Assembly: GCA_015350385.1 (NCBI GenBank) | Contig: WNKI01000002.1 | Span: 5,827,305 to 5,891,304, forward strand | Source of the DNA: Aculops lycopersici | Lineage: Eukaryota > Arthropoda > Arachnida > Trombidiformes > Eriophyidae | Direction of reading: 5' to 3' | Length of the DNA: 64,000 nt | In this document: one piece after another, positions 48,623-59,041 of the stretch | How the letters are laid out: every line of letters starts with the position of its first letter | Numbering within the stretch: the stretch's first letter is position 1 | The notes under the pieces: model-generated | Told to the model about the DNA's origin: nothing | The model's input: only the letters and a program-made list of their open reading frames with translations | Databases searched by the model: none | Program-made: the position numbers and the translations under genes

Positions 48623-50120
48623 TTATGCCTGAGCTAGAAGCTCTGTTTGCGGTACTCGGCTTCCATGAAACATTTCACGTTCCACAAGCATCCTCTCGCC
48701 CAACTTGTTGTGTTCCATCCTCTCGGATTTGCGGGCGGCCACTAGGAGTAATTGCTCAAATATATCACGTTGAGCATGGCTGCCTCCAATCTTGACAATC
48801 TCAAAACGAATCGGGTGCAATAACTCCACACACTTGTCATAAGCTCCTGATTTGTAGAGATACATTGCCTCAAGTAGCGGCTTTGCAACCCTAATGCCCT
48901 CATTTGCTTCCTCAATCTCTGGAGTGATCGTGTCGATGAGCTCGCGAGCCGATGCTAGATCGTTGTGACCAAGATAACTCATCATGTAGTGGGCATCATT
49001 GAATCCAAGAAGATGCTCACCCAAATGAGGTTTGCAAGTGTCGTACACACCCGACCACCTTCCGGCACTTGTGATTCCGTTGGCATTTTTTGCCGACTTG
49101 CTGAACAAATCAACCAATTCCATACGGTAGATCATTGAGGCAGCATCATGCAAGTCCAAGGTGGAGCAATTTGATTTGCATCTTGTCAAAATCTCGTTGT
49201 CCAGTAGATCTATGGCTTCGGCGAATTGATTGTTGTTGATGTGGAATAGGGCAGTGTGCCAATACTGATGGCAAGCGAGAATCTGACACTTCTCCCAATC
49301 TACTTTACGGTCTTGCATCCACTTCAGACCATCGCCAGTCTTGGCCAGCATCTCGAGACAATGAGCATAGTTATGAATAGCCCAAGTGTCAAGAGGATTC
49401 AGATCGAGTGATTTGCTTGCCTCCGCTTGAGCTTGTTGGTACATGTTTGACTCTTCCAAGGCAAACGAGTACATTCCATGAGTATAACTCTTGAATGGAT
49501 TCTTGTCATCCATTCTAGCCAGACTGCTAGCGAGAGAGTTTCGCATTGGCATCTGAGAGCCAAGGTAGAAGTTCAAATCTTGAATCAACTTTAGCGTGGA
49601 AACATCCTCTGGATAGAGAGTGACCAATTCCTCGAGTACTCGAACGGCTGGCTTGAGCTTGGTATCTGCCAAAAGATTCACCACCTCGGCGTGGTAAATC
49701 TCTTGTTTGTTTAGCTCTGCCTTTTTCGAGTCCACCAACTTGTTGAATGCCTCTAGTTGAGACCTGAGCACAGGGTTAACTTTGGGCGAGTCTGTTAGAC
49801 CCATCAGGTTGAGTTCCAACGCGAACGCTTGACCCAAGACAAATTCTGGATCCTCTTTCACCAATTTAGTGACGGTATTTTCTAACCCACCCAGCGAGTT
49901 GTCATGATACCAACCCACAAATTGTGCCATAGATGCGTCGTACAATTTGGCCGCCTGATCTGAGGTTGTCTTCAGTTTCATACAACCATTCGTGGATGCC
50001 TCCCATTCCTAAATGTGTTCACAAGAACTCGATGTCAGTTGGTTTGTTACTATAACTAACAGGAAATAGCCGTTTAGCTCGACTTACCTTGACGTCTCGA
50101 AATTGTTGACGAAATGACAT
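48623..50120 (-). CDS. TTC38: Tetratricopeptide repeat protein 38
   Basis: Two exons, 50088-50120 and 48623-50008, give 472 residues, close to the 469 of human TTC38. Exon 1 codes MSFRQQFRDVK and ends with AAG|GTAAGT. The 79-nt intron ends TTTAG, and exon 2 starts EWEASTNG, restoring the family N-terminus. Family landmarks include LYDASMAQFVGWYHDNSLGG, NPLDTWAIHNYAHCLEM, ACHQYWHTALFHI, LLGFNDAHYMMSYLGH and IGGSHAQRDIFEQLL. TPR-type helices make up most of the chain. The biochemical role of TTC38 is not established; some relatives are annotated as hydrolase- or ARM/TPR-like. The start at 50120 was chosen because the short first exon aligns with human MAASSPLRD. Confidence 0.92.
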
Positions 50121-51010
50121 TGTTGTTCTATTTGTTGTTCGATGCTATAATCTGAGACTGTTATGAGATTTTATATACCTGAAATAGATATCCAGCGACA
50201 ACTTAAACAAGTGAGCAATAATTTGAGTATGTTTCTATCGAGTTCTCAACAGGAGATAAGGTTTACTTTTGTTGTTTTAGTTTCTGTTGCTTGTTACGTA
50301 CGCATTACCATCAAAACCTGCAGGTTTCACCTGCGATACTAAGATACCTGCAGACACTAATGAAGAGCGTATGCACTCTGTCCAAAATCTAACCGGCCAA
50401 AATTGACCGTAGTTAATCTAGGCGAATGCGCTATTTCTATGGCAGGGAATGCACGGGGATACGGAATTTAGCCGGTTAGATTTTGGACACACTGTACACG
50501 AAAGAATTACGATCAGCGCCATCAACCACTCGAACAAAAACCAGCGGACTCAAGCATGAAAAAGTCAACAGGTGAGCTGACCAGTGAACTCGCGAGTGCT
50601 CTACTGGCTCACCAATTTTGGGTGTACTTCAAGCAAAATTTAGTGACAAGTGTCTTAGGTTTATTTTTTGATATGCGATGAGGAATCCAAAACAAAACTA
50701 CATGTATAGCTTGAAAACAGGTGGTTGTAAAGGTGCAAGCGCGCTACTATGCGGCAAAGGCAACAGTGATTCTATTTTTATTCACCTGTGGAGCACTTAT
50801 AGAATGCGTTGCATGTTACGTCGCTCGCTCAACTCTTGGTGTCGTAACAAAAGATTTTTCATACTTTGGAAGTTAGCATTAGACTTGCTCATGCATGTTG
50901 ATCAGGGGATAGTTCTAGCAACTAACTAACCAACAACTATAAGGCGATTTATAAGCTTGACCGCTTGTGTTTTGTGGTGAGCACAACTAATAGCAATAAT
51001 AACAGCAACA
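50121..51010. promoter_or_regulatory. 5' region between TTC38 and a small secreted gene, with a MITE
   Basis: 890 bp between divergent starts. It contains the mariner-type MITE at 50372-50496. A TATA-like TTTATAAG near 50948 lies about 60 bp before the ATG of the downstream gene and suggests transcription starting near 50975. Confidence 0.5.
50372..50496. mobile_element. Short mariner/Tc1-type MITE
   Basis: Terminal inverted repeats: 50379-50397 is the exact reverse complement of 50471-50489 (19 bp, containing TCCAAAATCTAACCGG). The match continues imperfectly outward, and the right end reads ...ACACTG then TA. A TA also precedes the left end near 50370. The total length is about 120 bp with no coding capacity. 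The TIR sequence and TA target fit the mariner/Tc1 superfamily. The left end is 2 bp offset, so the exact boundary is uncertain. Confidence 0.7.
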
Positions 51011-51415
51011 ATGATGATCAACTTCGATATGAAGCTTCTGATGACCGTGTGCGTTATTGCTGGTGCCATAAGCCTCGTATCTTGTGGCATTATCGGCGAG
51101 GACGCAACCCCTAGGGAGGCTCGCAAGATTCGACGTGATGCTAGATTTTTCTACGAGAAGGCAAACGAAGCCCATAACGAGATGGTAGATGCAGAGAAAA
51201 ATAACGACGTGGAAGGGTACGAGAAGTGGCGTAACATTATGCGCGAATGGGACAGGAAGTTGAATGCTGCCGTTGAGAGATACGATGAAATTAGAGACTA
51301 TCTCGAGGCTAAAATCTGGAACGGCGAGCTAATTATAGATGGCTTCACGAAAAGATACCAGAAGAGTGACCTGCGATCGATTACTGACTACTTGACTCTC
51401 AATGTGAGAAACTAG
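51011..51415 (+). CDS. Small secreted charged protein, orphan
   Basis: 134 residues, one exon. The N-terminus is a signal peptide (MKLLMTVCVIAGAISLVSCG), preceded by a possible earlier Met. The mature part of about 105 residues is highly charged, predicted helical from its heptad-like pattern (REARKIRRDARFFYEKANEA), and has no further cysteine. I do not recognise the family. The TATA-like TTTATAAG upstream and AATAAA at 51558-51563 frame a compact gene. Such a TATA-driven single-exon secreted protein fits a tissue-specific product, for example of salivary gland or cuticle, but this is inference. Confidence 0.7.
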   Translation: MMINFDMKLLMTVCVIAGAISLVSCGIIGEDATPREARKIRRDARFFYEKANEAHNEMVDAEKNNDVEGYEKWRNIMREWDRKLNAAVERYDEIRDYLEAKIWNGELIIDGFTKRYQKSDLRSITDYLTLNVRN

Positions 51416-51557
51416 GACCGCAGATTGACCCCTGTACAACTGACGGTGATAATGATGAAGAATTCTAAAATTGAAAGACTAGGCTAGACCAGAGTCTAAG
51501 CTAGACTTTCGGTATTGATCATAGAACTTGATAATGCGCTACGACATCAGATGAGAT

Positions 51558-51593
51558 AATAAAAATAACAGTGATTTCCCAGCCAAGTTTATT
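51558..51593. terminator. Convergent poly(A) signals, secreted orphan and SMYD4
   Basis: AATAAA at 51558-51563 (plus) lies 143 bp after the secreted protein stop. AATAAA on the minus strand at 51588-51593 begins only 4 bp after the SMYD4 stop codon. The SMYD4 3' untranslated region would therefore be very short. Confidence 0.55.
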
Positions 51594-51596
51594 AGT

Positions 51597-54083
51597 TTAT
51601 CCAGTTCCTATTTCATCTGGCATTTGTGGTTTACCCTCGTTTGTTTTGGTTGTGTTGATAGTTGATGTTGTTGTTCCTATTGTTGGCGTAACGGCAGACT
51701 CACTTTCTTGACTTATAATATAACTCTTGATTGATTTATAGATTTCACTTAGAAATTTTAGCTCAGTTTCGTAACTAGATTCAGCACCCATTATATTTGT
51801 CGATGCCAGTAGTTCTTTCAGCTTTATCGTTACACTATTGACAGTTGATTGGAGTGTCTTAAGTTCCTTGATACCCTCTAGTTTAGAGTCCGAGGAATCG
51901 CTTTCCTCGATGGTATAATAAATCTTTCGCCACTTGGTGTTGATAATCTTAAGTTTAGTCATGATTGATTCATATGAATTCTCGCCATAAGTCTTATTAC
52001 ACAATTCCAATTCATCCTCGGAGAATCGCAACGTCAAATCCAAGTCGTCTAAAGCTGACGCCATGTCAATTAGCCTCGACTTGATCTTGACAAATAGCGG
52101 ATGTCTCCAGTAAGCGTACTGGCTCAAGTCCAACTCGAGTAGTTTCATCTTCCGTATTTCAGCCTTGATGCCATCGGAACTTGTAGGTAGTTCTTCATCC
52201 TCAATAATCTCTCGGAAAGACTCGAGCTTGTCGAGATACAAGACAACATCAATAACTTGGTCTTTCTTACAACTCAGGCATATATGTGTTAAATCTTGAT
52301 TATAAATAACTGGACCCTTGCATTCTGGACAAACTAAAGCTCGGTTCTCGTTTTCTTTGTTGTTGGTACAACTATCACATTTACAGTCGAAGAAATATTG
52401 CTCCTTGAGGCGTCGTTGACGGTCCTTCTTCGACATCCTGGTTACGCTGGGTCCGTAACAGTAGTTCAATTCACTTCCGCATTCTAGATTCCTGGCGGCG
52501 CGAGCTACAAACTTGTTTCGATGGAATATGCTGAGAATATTTGGTGAACAACTATGATTGAGTATACATACTGTTGGGTAGATTGCTATACCTAGAGGGC
52601 TCTCACGCATCTCCGTTATGGTGTGTCCAACAGAGGTTAATGATTGTAGATTTTGTTCTAGTATTGATATGAGATTCGTCTGAAGTTGTAGCAAGTGTTT
52701 CAATACAATCGAACCAGTGAATAACTGTTTAGTTGGCTGGAGATAATCGAGATTCTTCTCAGAAAGTTGATCGAGGAATGCAATCATTAAATAGGCTGCT
52801 GTTAGGGTGTAACCCATCATCTCATCGTAATCGTAATCTGAGGCATGGTCCATCAGAGATAGAACGGATGCATAGGAATTCTTGTAAACCAATTCGGGCC
52901 AATCTAGCGGTGACATGTCCAATATTGCTTGAATAGGCTTCGAGTCAGCCGTTTTACGGGTATATGTGCAGGTTGATTCAAGCTTAAAACCAATCTTGAA
53001 CATAATATGTGCAACAAGATATGAGACGCCAAGTTTCTCCTGAAAGTCGAGAAATCTATTACACTCATAGGAGTGCACTTCCTCTCTGGCGTTAAGACAT
53101 TCCTCGGAGCAGTATAATATTTGTGAACACTTCCGGCAACTTAGTCCGCATGAATGTAAACATCCGAAACAATTGTAACAATAGTTTTCCAACTTTTGAG
53201 GTGCAAGATTGCTGGCAAACGGTAGTTCTGTGAGCAATAATCGACCGAATGTGACATCCTTGTTTATCATTAAATATCTACCTTTTTCCTGGTCGTAACT
53301 CATCTCTACACAGTCGGCAGCTGATGAGACTGTCTTACTAACATTTGAAATTTTGGTAACAGTCTCATCAATCACATCGGTCTCGTCTTTTTGCATCTCT
53401 TCAGGGTTGACGTTCTCGATAAACTCAAACATACCTTGTATCTCAGTCTTAATCATTTTGTCAGTGTCGCGATTCTTGAGACGCTTGCTGAGATCTTGCT
53501 TAATCAACTCAACATCGTTAGCCCAAACAGATAGAATGTGTAAGCATTTAACTTTTCGGATGGATAGCTTCCACTTGATATCCTCGGGATAACCACATTT
53601 AATGGCAAGATCAATGTCGAGCAAGCATAGACGATATCTCGTCATGGCATATAGAACCGCTGACCTATTTGCAAGGGCAAAAGCCAACGAGTTATCTTGA
53701 TTCTCTGGACTAGGATATGGGGCATACTTAATAGCTTGAGTATATTGATTGAGTGCCTCCTCGTACTTGGAGTTTTTAAATGACTCATTACCCCATTGGC
53801 GCATTTTGGTCGACTCTGAGCTGGATTTGTTGATTCGCCCCTGACGTTCCTTTTCACAATCAATCAAATCTTTCTGGTAATGCTTCTCAAGTTCACTCTT
53901 GATATTCTGATTATGCCAAATAAGCTCGAACCTCTCGAGGTTAGTCTTACACGATAATAGCTTCTTTTTGAACGTTTCGTCGCGATCATAACTCGATATG
54001 ACAGCGCTATCATCTCTCAAGTCATCAATCCAATTCGAGTAAGTCTGCCATCCGTCTATAAAATCTTGCTCCTCATAAGCCAT
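51597..54083 (-). CDS. SMYD4: SET and MYND domain protein, SMYD4-like
   Basis: 828 residues in one exon; human SMYD4 has 804. SMYD proteins are lysine methyltransferase-fold proteins, and SMYD4 carries an N-terminal TPR domain. TPR-like helices span about residues 90-200 (MRQWGNESFKNSKYEEALNQ). The first SET part starts near 265. The MYND zinc finger lies at about 300-340 and has all eight ligands (CYNC, CRKC, CSEEC, then His and Cys). The second SET part carries the signature LNHSCSPN with Asn509, and ends in a GSELNYCYG segment. A post-SET cysteine cluster CKCDSC follows. A second Cys4-like cluster (CPEC...CLSC) comes next, then a helical C-terminus. The conserved SET asparagine and tyrosine are present, so activity is plausible. 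It is divergent from the basic orphan gene, with 342 bp between starts. Confidence 0.92.
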   Translation of the reverse strand: MAYEEQDFIDGWQTYSNWIDDLRDDSAVISSYDRDETFKKKLLSCKTNLERFELIWHNQNIKSELEKHYQKDLIDCEKERQGRINKSSSESTKMRQWGNESFKNSKYEEALNQYTQAIKYAPYPSPENQDNSLAFALANRSAVLYAMTRYRLCLLDIDLAIKCGYPEDIKWKLSIRKVKCLHILSVWANDVELIKQDLSKRLKNRDTDKMIKTEIQGMFEFIENVNPEEMQKDETDVIDETVTKISNVSKTVSSAADCVEMSYDQEKGRYLMINKDVTFGRLLLTELPFASNLAPQKLENYCYNCFGCLHSCGLSCRKCSQILYCSEECLNAREEVHSYECNRFLDFQEKLGVSYLVAHIMFKIGFKLESTCTYTRKTADSKPIQAILDMSPLDWPELVYKNSYASVLSLMDHASDYDYDEMMGYTLTAAYLMIAFLDQLSEKNLDYLQPTKQLFTGSIVLKHLLQLQTNLISILEQNLQSLTSVGHTITEMRESPLGIAIYPTVCILNHSCSPNILSIFHRNKFVARAARNLECGSELNYCYGPSVTRMSKKDRQRRLKEQYFFDCKCDSCTNNKENENRALVCPECKGPVIYNQDLTHICLSCKKDQVIDVVLYLDKLESFREIIEDEELPTSSDGIKAEIRKMKLLELDLSQYAYWRHPLFVKIKSRLIDMASALDDLDLTLRFSEDELELCNKTYGENSYESIMTKLKIINTKWRKIYYTIEESDSSDSKLEGIKELKTLQSTVNSVTIKLKELLASTNIMGAESSYETELKFLSEIYKSIKSYIISQESESAVTPTIGTTTSTINTTKTNEGKPQMPDEIGTG

Positions 54084-54425
54084 ATTGATTAAGATATACT
54101 AGTTTGATAAGAGGTGATGAAAGTTGATTATAAATAATAGTTCAATTAGTATGTTCGGAAGTAGAGGGGCGTCTGAAAGTGCACCTTGTTTTGACGATTC
54201 CAGCGAAGCGTGTTTTTTGCATTCGCGCTGCCCACGTGGGCGCTCGATGCACTCTTGGATTTGTCCAAGAGCTTGATGTGATTATTTTTGTAATCATCCC
54301 AATGGAATGAAAGAAGCAGATTCAGGTAATCATTGTTATAAGTTAGTTTGATAGTTTAAACACTCAACTAATGATACTTGCTATCATTAGCCCTTGACAA
54401 ATACAAACGGAAATCTCACCCTAGA
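54084..54425. promoter_or_regulatory. Bidirectional 5' region, SMYD4 and basic orphan
   Basis: 342 bp between divergent starts. It contains CACGTG at about 54232-54237, an E-box core. The pre-ATG sequence of the plus-strand gene ends ACCCTAG just before the start and could be a splice acceptor of an untranslated exon. Confidence 0.4.
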
Positions 54426-54692
54426 ATGGGAAAGGCAAGACAGAAGAAGAAAGTGAACGATGTGAAGAGGAAACAGATGATTGCGGAGGTCTTTAAAAAG
54501 GGCAAGAAGCAAAGAGAAGTTGCCAAGAAATTCGATGATAAGATAGCCCAAAAACAAGGATCAACTGACAAATGGAAGGACAAATTCAAGCAAATGAAAA
54601 GGCAGAAGAAGTCCGAGGGCAACTTCACGAGGGAACATGTTGCTGAACTAAACAAAAAGCTTGACACTATCAGATCCGAGCGAAAGCTCTAG
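54426..54692 (+). CDS. Very basic 88-residue protein, orphan
   Basis: 88 residues from ATG at 54426; the frame is open a little further upstream but has no ATG. About a third of the residues are Lys or Arg, concentrated in helical stretches such as KARQKKKVNDVKRKQ and KDKFKQMKRQKK, with conserved-looking KLDTIRSERKL at the end. I do not recognise the family. The composition suggests a nucleolar or RNA-binding protein, which is inference only. Intact frame, codon use like its neighbours and a compact divergent position support a real gene. Confidence 0.6.
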   Translation: MGKARQKKKVNDVKRKQMIAEVFKKGKKQREVAKKFDDKIAQKQGSTDKWKDKFKQMKRQKKSEGNFTREHVAELNKKLDTIRSERKL

Positions 54693-54755
54693 GCGACACT
54701 TGTGGCACATTTGACTTGTTTTTTATGAATTATATAAAAAAAGAAAGAAAGAAAG

Positions 54756-57700
54756 TTAGTTATGTTTGGATAATTTGCTTACTACACGTATCAAGGAACT
54801 ATTCTCGTCCTTGAGTCGTTGGATTTCTTGTTTCCATTGTTCGATTTGCTTATTCTCCTCCTCGAGTTCACTGATTTTGCGTTGCATTTGTCGCTCTTTT
54901 CTTATCCAATCTTGTTGCTTCTGCTTATCCCTATCATCAAAACTGACTAGTTGCCTTTTAAGGCGCTCATTTTCCATCACAAGTTCTTTGAATGATTTCC
55001 TCAGCTCTCTATCCGTCATCGAGTCTGCTCTTAGTAATAATCTATCTACGCTCATGGTGGTCGTCAATGGGGCCGCCCCGAAATCGGTTCCTGTTGTTGA
55101 TACATCCCGTTTGCTAATATCGAGCGAGTGCGACTTGGCCAACATCCCTTGCTTGAGATGCCGAGCACTAGCGCTCGGTAGACTAGCTGGATCATCGAAT
55201 GAGTCCAAGCTCGATACAGAGCGTGTATTTGAACCACCATAGTTACTCGATGATTGCAAAGAGGATCTCGATGTGGGGGATGACGGTTGTGACTGCTTGC
55301 TTTGTTGGTAATTCGTCAATTGCTAATTGTTTGCATTTGTGTTTGTGATCGGAGTCAGAATGGTTGTACCCGGTTAGTTATGTTTTTGTTGAAGAAAATC
55401 TGCTAGAGGGTCAAAAGTAAATTCAAAAGGTAAAGGAAAGTAACAAGATATTACATTCTCATCGGAGATCACTTCAGGTGGGTTGAGTTCAGTGTCCCGC
55501 ATGTCAACACCTGGCATCGATGGCGATCTAGACAATGAAGTCGAGGTCTTGGCTGCAGTCGCATTATCTTTTTCATAAGATAACTGTCGTCGACTTGAAT
55601 CTACATAGTCATTCGCTCGAGCTGACGCTCTGGGCGAGTCAGAAGTTGGTCGAGTGGTTGAGGATGATCGCTGCCAACTACTAGTTGATGATGATGATGG
55701 CGTATAACTGGAGGCGGGTACATAAGAGCTAGCACCGCTTAAATGACTCGAGAAGCCGCCGCTCAAGGCAACGGAACTCCGTGAGCGACCTAATAAGCCG
55801 CCGCCGCCACTGAGGCCACGACCTGTTGATAGATCGTTTCTCTTCGATGATCTCGATGATCTTGTGAATGAAGACGTGGGCCTCGTTGCGGCCAAATAGG
55901 GATTTCTGGACATGATGATATGTTTTTTGATATTTGCGTGACTTGACTGGGTAGTAAAAATCAGATCGGAATAAGATCACAGTTGTTGCGTCTATGGTAT
56001 AACTATCTACTATCTTTGTTGTTGTCTCTCTATCTCTTGACAGTTATAAATCGCCCATGGGGTTTTTGATTGAAAGAGAAACGGTAGCATAAAATCGTAC
56101 TCCAATCTCAGGAGGGTTCTATCGATCACAAGTTTGTTTTTTTTGTCGTTTCTCTCGCTGTTGCATAAACTCTCAAAACTGCAGATTTCGAGTTAGTAGT
56201 AGTTGTATGAGAAGGATTCGACTAGATTACACAGCTCTCAGGTTGTAGAAACATGAGAGTGGTGGCAGTGTGTATTCCTTACATTAGTTAGTCTAGGTGA
56301 AAGGAACGACGATTTTCCGCCTTAAACGCAGAAAAATGTCTGTCGCTAGGCGCGCAACCTAATCGCCTATGCCTAAGACATGGGGTCTAAGTTACAACGA
56401 AACAGAAGCGATCCGCGGGATGGAATCGTTCAAAAGTTTCCCTCGTTCAAGAGCTTCAGCAGCAAAAGCATGTTGAAGTGCTAGGAAATGGCGGCATGTC
56501 TCCTCATAGCCTTAGAAGCAATTATATATCAGTTATGTTTGCTTGTACTGCTAGCTGGCTTTATCCAAGGATCTTAGAAAGCCAAGAATCTAAAGCTTCA
56601 TATCGTATAAACTTGAGCCCAGTCATTGCGGCTCAGTCCGATGCTCCCAAGTCAGGCACCCCCATGTACACTTTAAATGCGCACATCCGTAGTGATTTTT
56701 GTCCAAAGAAATCCTCTCTTTATCGCTATAGTCTCTCCTCCGTCTCTAACATACGATGAGCTCTACAGTTCTTTCCTTTTTTCTTGTTCAGCAATAGTTG
56801 GGTAGGCGATGGATCTCAGAGCTGATCGAAGCTTGGTTGTTTTGGATAGGCGCCAAACTATCCAAAAATGGATAGCTGAAGTCTATGTTCGTCAGAGATT
56901 CTGAGGGGAGGATCGAATTTAAACTGCAGACGACGAGGTATACTTATACCGAGACTCATGTTACTGCTTGAGTCGAGTTGATGGTATTGCTGTCATCTTC
57001 TTGGGCCCGTGAACAATAATTTGGCATATAGCGATTCTTCCAATGATGAGGTGCTACTCCTCGCCACTGCCATTGCTACTGACGCCACTTTAGCCTGGAC
57101 GCCCAGTTTGCTATCTATGTAGCACTTTGGTTCATGATGATTGCACCCGCTAGTTCAATTAAACAGCAAGAATATGGGTACTCTAAACACAAATCGGAAA
57201 TATAGAATAGGAAAAACTTTTTTGTTCTCTCGGCTTCGCATCGCAGTCTTTCTCTTCTCACTTTCCCAAGAGCATATATAAAAATAAATCTAGATGGAAA
57301 CTTACAAAGCTGCTTATTTTATATCCGTTATTTGCCTGTGCGAATATGTTTGCTCCATGTTCGATCAAAAGCTCAACCACTTCTGTTTGCGACCAGAAGG
57401 AGGCCGCTAACAGGGGTGTGTAACCTTCGTTATCTTTGGCTTCTAAATTGATCTGTTTCTTGAGTGTTGGTGATTCGAGTATTTTTTTCATCAGTTTCAC
57501 ATGACCTTTTGCGGCTAAAACGTGTAAAACAGTTGCATTGGTTAGTGGATGAGATCGTTCGTCATATTTACCAGTTTTAAGCCAGCGTTCAATATCTCGG
57601 GCCATAGCTAGCTCCTCCTGGTTTCGCAATTCGTCAATATCGACGCCCTGTAAATGTTCGCCAATTATTTCTTTAACCTGATCGTTGCGAGCCAAATCGT

Positions 57701-58328
57701 AGGCTAAAAAGTTTTCACAATTAACAATCCTAGCATCTGCACCCAAGTCAAGGAGCATTTGTACAATTTTCGTTTGTCCCAAGCTCGAGGCTGCGTGTAA
57801 AGGTGTCCATCCTTCGTTGTCGCAACAGTTAATATTTGCACCTCTGTTGATTAAAAACTCAACCATCTCGGCATTGCCACATATAGCCGCTTCATGTAGA
57901 CCGGTCAATCCGTCAGTTGTTGTCGTATTAATATCAACTTTTCGTTCTTTCAACAAACGTTCGCACTCTTGAATATCTCCATTTGCGCAGGCTGTTAGGA
58001 ATAGAGTTGAATTTGTGAAATCAACACGAAGATTGGCTATTAGTCTACCAGATTTGCTTATGCGCTTCTTTGCTCTTGGTCCAGTATCAACAGGTTCTAT
58101 CTTCTCAATACTTGGCTCGTCCTCATTTTCATTTGATTTACTTCTATACTTTGACAAAAATGATATATCACCAGATGATGCGGACTTTTTAAACTTAATC
58201 TTCTGGATGGACGAGTTGTAGCTAGTTGGATGTGACTTTTCTACCTGCTGCAGTCGAGATTCAACATCAGCTTCTATTTGCCGCCATCGCTCTAATTGCT
58301 CGTGCCTCTTTTGCACGGCTAAATTCAT
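54756..58328 (-). CDS. Myosin phosphatase targeting subunit (MYPT/Mbs type), short form
   Basis: Proposed exons 57306-58328, 55455-55946 and 54756-55322, all phase 0, give 693 residues. MYPT targets PP1 to myosin light chain. The N-terminus has the helix AVQKRHEQLERW, a KIKF motif, and at residue about 104 the RVDF motif directly before the ankyrin repeats (PP1 docking, as KVKF in MYPT1). Ankyrin repeats follow: GLTGLHEAAICGNAEMVEFL, NEGWTPLHAASSLGQTKIV and a later pair after a spacer. The last exon ends with the MYPT coiled coil, LKDENSSLIRVVSKLSK. The middle is a Ser-rich segment. No RRSTQGV-type inhibitory site is visible, and the chain is shorter than MYPT1 (about 1030), so exons may be missed in 55947-57305. 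The donor after DEN is GTAATA, which is weak. A shorter product could start at Met 55913. Confidence 0.72.
55947..57305 (-). other. Presumed intron of the MYPT gene
   Basis: 1.36 kb from the GTAAGT donor after NNGYKISSF to the CTACCCAG acceptor. A TTTATAA near 56043-56050 on the minus strand lies about 130 bp before Met 55913 and could be a promoter for a short form. An open frame on the plus strand at about 56391-56759 shows no recognisable domain. Confidence 0.5.
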
Positions 58329-59016
58329 GTTACAACAAAATTTGTTTCACTTAAATCTAATTATCTTAACTATTAATATAAACAGGAAGATTTTTTTGCT
58401 CAAGATGATCTGGTTTTGACTAGATCGATTGCTTTGCTTAGAACTCTAAAAATCACGAGTTTATTCACTTTTCTCGACGAGGTTCTGGTAGGTTTGTCAT
58501 GAGAATGCTATAGGTGATTGTTTGTTGCGTTCGATTTCCTAGAATTTCATTAAATATATCTGAAGAATTGAATAACATTACATAATGCCAAATTAAATTA
58601 CCAATAGATGGACTCAATTGAAGTTGTTGCAAATTTCATCTAGCGATTTGGGTGGCAATATAGTGACAACTAGTTCACGCTTTTACTAGCTTCCTGTTGA
58701 TGCCGCAACTTGATTAATCAGCATCTATTTGAATCAGTGCAAATCTTTTCTGCGTAAATAAATTAATAATTAATTACTAGTGAGCTATTGTGTTCAATAA
58801 CTATTCGACATAAAATGAAGTCATATGATGATATCACATATTATCATATGTAACCATTGTAACAAATTGCAACATAACTTGTTACAATCTCAGGTTTAGA
58901 TGATCAACATGTGAATCTCTCGCGTGCGCCGATATATTGCGCGCCCACAAAATTCGCTCCTCATTCCATCGCTAGCTTTCAATTTTCATTCTCACTTTCG
59001 CTCACTCTCCCTCCCT

Positions 59017-59041
59017 ATCTGTCTGTCTGTCTGTCTGTCTC
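59017..59041. repeat. (TCTG)n microsatellite
   Basis: Five to six tetramer units passing into CTCTGG repeats. Confidence 0.75.

Noticed and set aside
56391..56759. Plus-strand open frame of about 120 codons inside the MYPT intron
   Set aside because: No recognisable domain and no upstream start or clear splice sites. It might be a transposon relic, but nothing supports that.
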